From Rotaria sordida (lineage: Eukaryota; Rotifera; Eurotatoria; Philodinida; Philodinidae): 64,000 bases of DNA. The stretch covers positions 36,529 to 100,528 of the forward strand of contig CAJNOL010000835.1 of the NCBI GenBank assembly GCA_905250125.1, in the 5' to 3' direction. The translations under genes were made by a program, and so were the position numbers. The notes below the pieces were generated by a model, which saw nothing but the letters and a program-made list of their open reading frames with translations, ran no database searches and was not told the origin of the DNA. Positions 58,273 through 64,000 of this stretch are shown one piece after another; within the stretch, counting starts at the first letter, position 1, and every line of letters begins with the position of its first letter.

Positions 58273-59358
58273 ATGAAACTTGTCTTAGTAGCATTGCTCT
58301 TTTTCTCCTATGATATTATCATCCAATGTGGCGATGTTACGCAGACATGGTATGAAACGAAAATGTCAGAATCGGTCGTGCCAGCATACAAAAACGCTTA
58401 TATAATTCTACAACAAGATATTTTGAATCCACTATTGACCAACGCCAATGCACACAATGAAACAACTATCAATCAGCTGGTCTCGACTTTAACTTGTGCG
58501 GTTCAGCGTGTCTACAATACACTGGATGTAGCGGTCAATAGCAGTCAAAAACTTCGTGTCGAAATCGATCAAAAGATTGTCGACGCTGTTGCTACCGTCA
58601 GTGGAAAAGAAAATGAAATCTCAGGCAAACAAGGTGAAATTCAGTAAAAAACAACGGAAATCCAAGGCGTTCAGTCTCAGCTGAGCACAGCTGAGGAAGG
58701 TCTGAGATACAAACAACAAGCACTGGCCAACGCGGAGAATGATCTTTGTATTGCACAACAAAAAGTTGAAGATGTACGAAATTGTCTAGGTGGAAGACGA
58801 CGACAACGAAAACGATTTTTGGGCGTGATCTTTGGACCAATCAAAGACGCAATCGATAAAATAATCGAGAAACCACTTTGCAGCGTCTTCACCTCGGGCG
58901 GAATCAATAGCGCAAAATATGCACGTCGTAATGCAGAAGGACAAGTTCAAAGTGCACAACAACAAGTCAACAGTTGTCATCGTTGCAAGATCAGAAATCC
59001 GGTTTAGAAACACACCTGAGTCAGTTACAAACACAGTTACAAGAGTTACAATCAACTTTGATAAAGCTACGAGACGTTAGTAATTCAACAGCAGTAATCA
59101 ATGATCAATTAAAACAAGTTATCGTTCATATTACAAACATATGGGATGCATCGTCAGTTCTTTACAACACGATCAAGGATCTGATCAATTTCCAATGAAT
59201 TGACAAAAGGCAATCTCTTGTTGAGTATGCCTGTTGATATTATCAACGATACTACACTGACTCAGATAAAACGAAGTTTGGACAAATTAGCCGACGTCTT
59301 ACCACAAATGCCATTTAATACTTTGCTCAGAAGTGTCAGCTGTGGTATAAAGAAATAA
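58273..59358 (+). pseudogene. Secreted coiled-coil protein gene broken by a stop and two frameshifts
   Basis: A single-exon locus of about 361 codons. It starts with a signal peptide (MKLVLVALLFFSYDIIIQCG). The N-terminal helical region (to residue ~124) ends in an in-frame TAA at 58645-58647. The same frame then continues through a coiled-coil segment (KQQALANAENDLCIAQQKVE). Next come a polybasic RRRQRKR site and a hydrophobic stretch (FLGVIFGPIKDAIDKII). The frame shifts once near 58972-58980 into another coiled coil (ETHLSQLQTQLQELQ) and again near 59185-59200 into the C-terminus, ending at TAA 59358. Composition is less AT-rich than the neighbours. The polybasic site suggests processing by a furin-type protease. 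The family is not recognised. It is either a recent pseudogene or affected by sequencing indels. Confidence 0.65.
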
Positions 59359-59920
59359 AGAGATCTAACCAGATGAACACTATTTTTTGAGAAGCTTTCA
59401 TGTTATGGTTTCTTACTTTTTTTAGAACTTTTTTTTACTAAAATACTCTCACAACTTTTTTGTCTCTTATATAACGAAGACACGTCCAGTACTCTTAGAA
59501 AGAATTATTGACTATTACTGGTCATGTTCTGCTCTTTCTTTTCAGATCGCTAAAACATATAATGAATTCGTTATTCGCTATAATAATTATATTTTTCTAT
59601 TCGATATTAGTTTGTCAATCTGTGTCATCGTTCTGATGAACAATAATTAAGCACTCAGGCTCCTATCTAGATCAATAACATAGGTGTAATACATTATCAA
59701 ATTTCACATGGTTCTTTTGTTCAAAACTAATTCCTTGTCAACACTACCATTGTCGATCATGTGGTCATTATAATATGTACTTGATTCATGGTCAGCAAAA
59801 ACACAAATTCTTAAATATTGTAGTCAAAAAAGTCAAGTACATATTTGTGATCAATTTTATAGAAATTTATTCGTATTGAAACAAGTCTAATATCATCACT
59901 AAAACGAATAAGTAATCCAA
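59359..59920. other. Spacer with gene fragments
   Basis: A 24-codon frame at 59562-59636 reads like a signal peptide (MNSLFAIIIIFFYSILVCQS). About 59700-59860 has an open stretch with four cysteines and histidines (FCSKLIPCQHYHCRSCGHYN), zinc-finger-like. They do not join into one convincing gene and may be leftovers of one. Confidence 0.35.
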
Positions 59921-60335
59921 ATGCAATCATTATATTTGATAACTTTCATCTTGTTTCTTCAAAACCACTTGTTTGCAATGAATTTGAAGAAGACTATCAA
60001 TTATATATATATATATGATAGAAAGTTAGATCAAGTTGAAGATTTTTCTACAAATCTATGTGAACTTCATGAAATAGAATTTATACCGATAACACAAACA
60101 TTTATATTAAATAGCATCAATAAAACATATCAATTATTTATGGAAATAAATCATCAAATAATATATCCAAAAAATGATTATTATATTCATAAAAATATTC
60201 ATCTTTTTAAATAATACATTGTTAGGTTATGCCAATATATGGTATGATACAATGCAAACAGTTCGTTTAACAGTAACACCAACATGCTATGCAAGAAAAA
60301 TTGATTCAGCTGATAGTGGTATCAGTGATGTATGA
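59921..60335 (+). pseudogene. Possible secreted protein gene with a frameshift
   Basis: The frame starts with a hydrophobic leader (MQSLYLITFILFLQNHLFAM) and runs 97 codons to TAA near 60212. A shifted frame then continues (NNTLLGYANIWYDTMQTVRL ... DSGISDV) to TGA at 60335. There is no GT donor near the join, so an intron is not a good explanation; a one-base change in the A-rich stretch near 60190-60200 is. No family is recognised. Confidence 0.4.
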
Positions 60336-60472
60336 TCAATCTTTATTTTATTTTTATTTCCCTGTTTTTTATTATATAGTTTATATATCCCGTTATAAAA
60401 ACTACAAAAAAAACTACTGTATTTAAAAAGCAAAAGGAAGAATTTCAGTCAAATAGTATTTTAAATGTATTA

Positions 60473-61858
60473 TTAGTATTCTTCATAAGTAGTTCGAACT
60501 CTTGATGAATAGCCTCTATTGATTATAGTATTCGATCGATTAAAATAAGCAGGACATCCACATGTAGTTGTACATAAGAAGGATGATCGTGCTGGAGGCG
60601 TCTAGAATAAAAGATTTACATTTTTTTCTGAAGGTATTTTATTGTTCAAAAAACAGTTTACTATATCTTCAACAACACCAGCGTGGCGAGCTTGTTGAAC
60701 AAGTGTTACTGGATCTAAAAGTGATGACCCATAGCGAACTCTATAAAATTCAGGATCTTCTTGTGTAACACCAAGATTTTCAAATTTTTGAACTACACGT
60801 GTTTCAGCAGCAGCATGAATAATAGTAGTACTAGATGGTTGTGGATATTCTATAGCGGGAGGAGCATGTTCAACAATTGTACGCCGTTCAGGTTGAGGTC
60901 CATAGGGAATCCATCGTTCAATTATAATATCACCTCAATAGCAAAAAAACAACAATTTGGAATAAAAAACAACAAAAAGAAAAATGAAGATAATTATTTT
61001 ACGTGGTCTCTCTGGAGGAGGTGGAAAACGTTCGATGATAACTGATCGTGGTGGAACAGGTATCGGAGGTAAAGTACGAATAACTGTAAAATAAAATACA
61101 TTGATAAATCTAAACTATGTAATGTAAATTTCTTTTGTTTTTTTTCTAACTTGTTTCACTAGGAATATATATTGGTGGTGTTGGTGGGCGTTCACGTAAG
61201 ATAAGTGGCGATGGTGAAGGAAAAGGTGGTGCATGTTCATGTATGACAAGTGGTGGAAGTGGCGATCGTTGTCGCGGACGCACTTCTTTAATAATGAGTG
61301 GCTAAAATCATAAAAATTTTAGTACAATTAAATTTGTAAACAATGTATTTGATTACTCCTGGTGGTGGTACATCTGGTGGTTGAAGATATCGAACATTAA
61401 CTCGTTGTTCAAGTGTTACTGGGCTTGAACTTCTTGCTCGTTGAATAATTTTTGGATTAGGATCATGATAAATATTCGAACCTGATTTTTCCAGATAATA
61501 ATTGGTTTCTTCTGGATTATTTGTATTAACCACCGTATCATCAACGCATCGTCTAGTTCCATATGAACTATATCTATCACCCATATATCCCAAATCATCT
61601 TGAAAACTATCTTTATATCGACATCGACCAAATTGATTAGTAGTATCAGCATAACGATTAAATGTACCAGTTATTGATTCATTTGATGTAGCCAATCCCT
61701 CAGTATTTGAAAACCAATTACGAAATTCACATTTATCAATACTAAATATATATATATGTGTGTATTTATTATTTGATTTAAATTCTTAATTTATACCGTC
61801 CATCCCGATTTGAATCAATTTGTTGAAATAAAGTGTCAGCTGTATCATCATTTGCCAT
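60473..61858 (-). CDS. EF-hand protein with a proline-rich tail
   Basis: Six exons: 61797-61858, 61357-61741, 61151-61301, 61003-61083, 60662-60933 and 60473-60601. All are in phase, giving 359 aa. The ATG has a good Kozak context (ACCATGG). A canonical EF-hand loop lies at residues 15-26 (D S N R D G R I D K C E), with all calcium ligand positions filled; exon 1 ends inside it. The rest is disordered and Pro/Arg/Ser-rich, with repeated short PP motifs (YLQPPDVPPPG, ERFPPPPERP, IPVPPRS). The C-terminal exon has CTTTCGCP and ends in TYEEY. It is probably a calcium-binding scaffold; family unknown. I chose the 60-nt intron 60602-60661; reading on through the donor would hit a stop after 20 codons. 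Confidence 0.8.
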
Positions 61859-62324
61859 GGTTCGAAATCGACAAAGTAGAAATAAATTCCTAGAATAAAC
61901 GAAAACTAATAATCATTAATTTATACATCTATCATAAAAATATCAAATGCTCAATCAAGCATCACCAACATAAGACATAATACAAATATCCAGCATTTGT
62001 TGTGTAACATCAAGAGCATTCTTGTTCATAGTCTTTTTAATTTTTTGGTAAAAAAGATTAGAGGCATTAAAAAAAAATAAAAGTGTATAAATAATCGTCG
62101 CATCGTTCTTATAATTGGTTTATGAAGAATGGAATATAATCATCGGAATATTGTAAGAAAAAAACAGAGACAGAAGAAGAAGAAGAGCTTTTCATTAAAA
62201 CTGTTGAAGAAAAATTGGTCCACTCAAAATTCGAAAAAAAAACATATGATGGAAAATTTGAATTTGTGGTACAATTACATTCTTTAAAATCATCTCATTT
62301 TGTGACAAAATAAACTTGTATTGC
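61859..62324. other. Upstream region of the EF-hand gene
   Basis: AT-rich. A 24-codon minus-strand frame beginning at 62030 (MNKNALDVTQQMLDICIMSY) may be a separate upstream exon, but no donor joins it in phase to the ATG at 61858. Its status is open. Confidence 0.35.
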
Positions 62325-62935
62325 TATATTTTATAACGGTATAGTGGTATAAGCGGTATAAGGTTATATTTTTATACCGCTATAGCGGTATGGCGGTATA
62401 AGTGGTATAAGAGTATGGTTTTATGCAGCTGCAGTGGTATTAGCGGTTTAAGGTTATGTTTTTATACCGCTATAGCGGTATGGTGGTATATGTGGTATTA
62501 GAGTATGTTTTTATACAGCTATAGTGGTATTAGCGGTATAAGGTTATATTTATATACCAGCATAGTGGTATTAGCGGTATTAGCGGTATAAGGGTATGTT
62601 TTTATACAGCTATAGTGGTATTAGTAGTATAAGGTTATATTTTTATACCACCATAGCGGTATTAGCGGTATAACGATATAGGAGTATATTTTTATACTGC
62701 TGTAGCGGTATAACCGCATAAAAGTATATTTTTACATCGCAATAGCGGTATAGCGGTATTGCGGTATTAACGGTATAAGGGTATATTTTTATACTACTAT
62801 AGCGGTATAACCACATAAGGGTATATTTTTACACCGCTATAGCGGTATAGAGGTATAAGTGATATCAGAGTATGTTTTTATACAGCTATAGTGGCAGTAG
62901 CGGGATAAGCGGTACAAGGGTGTATTTTTATCATT
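62325..62935. repeat. GGTATA minisatellite
   Basis: About 600 bp of diverged tandem sequence built from GCGGTATA, GGTATATTTTTATACCGCTATAG and variants. Many units contain the local palindrome TATACCGCTATAGCGGTATA. The higher-order period appears to be about 60-100 bp, with insertions. Confidence 0.85.
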
Positions 62936-64000
62936 TGATGCCTTATATGCAAGGGGGAAAAAGCAGATTTCAAGATTCACAAAGATTTCTAAAGATTTCA
63001 ATTTAAGAAAATCTACATGCTTTGATAAATCTCTGCTTGAGAACTTGTTCAGTCTTATTTTATATGCGTTGCTATTTGACTTAATCCTTCCACTGCAAAG
63101 ATAGTTGTATAAGATAAAATGACTTTGTGACCATGTTTTCGTGTCTTCATCCAATTGTCTAGTCATATAGATGCATGTATTAGTACAATCCTAACGCTTC
63201 AATGAGGTCAATTGACGATGACAAATCTGAATCTCTGATTGAGTTCCAGAAAATTTGAACTTTATGTTTTTCATCCAAGAAACACTTTCTACACTAATAG
63301 CATTTTTTTGTAAAATTTCAAAAAAGATAGTCAGGTTTGAGAAATCTAAATTCTTTATTGACTTCCAACTATTTGTACTCTTGATTTCTCTTTAAAAAAA
63401 CTGATAGTTTCTCTGAAATACTTACTGTGCGTCTACTGAGAAATCCAAGAGATGAATATCTCGAAGCCTATTACAGACTGATATTGCTCGACCATACTTG
63501 CGTTTCGTCAAAATGTATGAGAAACCGTTGTTTTTTTAAAGTAGATTTTCTGGGATAAAAAAGGTGAAACTAAATGGCATTCGTCTCAATGTATCACTTC
63601 TTCACTTTATTTCAATTGAGCAAAGTATTAGGTGGGAAATGTTGCAGTTGATATTTGATTATAAGTTTAATATTAATATGCAATACGAATAGTATTCGTT
63701 ATCACGAGTCGCTTGACCGTTCACGAAATTTGACCTAACCTTTCACTTCTACCGCCTACTATATTCCTTTTTGAGAATTGCTGCTCAAGAACATGTGCTA
63801 ATGTAAAAAGATATATTTATTTTATTTCTTGAGACAATCATTTTGTGAAGAGACCGTACTTTTCTATATTCAGTTGACATTTACTAAAATGAATCTTGAC
63901 GAAGAGCAGTCATCAATTGTGCGGCAACATCTCTCATCGTCGCCAACCTCGACTCCTTAATTTTCTGTATGATTAAGATTTAATTGTAAGTGATTTATTT
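62936..64000. other. Right-end stretch, no clear gene
   Basis: AT-rich. A patch at about 63893-63960 of more balanced composition is open on the minus strand (MRDVAAQLMTALRQDSF) and could be an exon of a gene outside the window; there is no further support. The 62837-63166 minus frame runs into the minisatellite and is not credible. Confidence 0.4.

Noticed and set aside
60602-60619. An apparent 18-nt intron in the EF-hand gene (minus strand, GTAAATCTTTTATTCTAG)
   Set aside because: A donor 42 nt further upstream (GTAAAC) gives an ordinary 60-nt intron ending at the same acceptor, in phase. That is the usual size here, so an ultra-short intron is not needed.
62837-63166. Minus-strand 109-codon frame at the edge of the minisatellite
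   Set aside because: Its C-terminal third is translated GGTATA repeat, and the rest lacks any family feature.

Overview
The window looks like nuclear DNA of a small invertebrate, most likely a bdelloid rotifer. It is very AT-rich. Genes have short introns of about 50-90 nt with GT-AG ends, and a few introns are kilobase-sized because they hold inverted-repeat elements. The gene set fits: a cellular eukaryotic RNA-dependent RNA polymerase (RdRP), an arginine-type ADP-ribosyltransferase with ankyrin repeats, and metazoan genes such as FOXK, a nicotinic receptor subunit, a rhodopsin-like GPCR and a RIB43A ciliary protein. Imperfect TGTGGG-type tracts resemble the telomere repeat reported for bdelloids. 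The taxon is inference; the metazoan origin is well supported. There are two assembly gaps, 33539-33638 and 52858-52867.

Left part (1-17.1 kb). The 5' end of an unidentified minus-strand gene leaves the window at base 1. After a small Tc1/mariner-like remnant comes a complete RIB43A gene (RIBC, six exons, minus). It is divergent from a complete ten-exon nicotinic acetylcholine receptor alpha-type subunit (plus). A three-exon class A GPCR lies on the minus strand. The large introns of the RIBC and receptor genes each carry one or more inverted-repeat elements.

Middle part (17.1-43.1 kb). About 10.8 kb without a supportable gene precedes a seven-exon FOXK orthologue (FHA plus forkhead, minus). 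Then come a chain of inverted-repeat elements, an intronless protein with two ubiquitin-like domains, a small DnaJ-type zinc-finger protein, and a nine-exon MAP2K-like protein kinase.

Right part (43.1-64 kb). This is more accessory-like. It has a possible dynein light chain-like ORF, a frameshifted gene, the seven-exon RdRP, a decayed gene next to a dispersed repeat and the second gap, the ankyrin-ADP-ribosyltransferase, G-rich telomere-like tracts holding a hAT-type element with an 8-bp target duplication, a broken gene for a secreted coiled-coil protein, a second broken secreted-type gene, an EF-hand/proline-rich gene, and a GGTATA minisatellite.

How the parts relate. No operon or gene cluster is evident. 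The most suggestive theme is a cellular RdRP in the same window as at least eight structures with inverted-repeat ends. Four of these sit in introns of transcribed genes, where they could form dsRNA. This is a hypothesis; the sequence alone does not show it. All exon joins given were checked for reading phase by hand.
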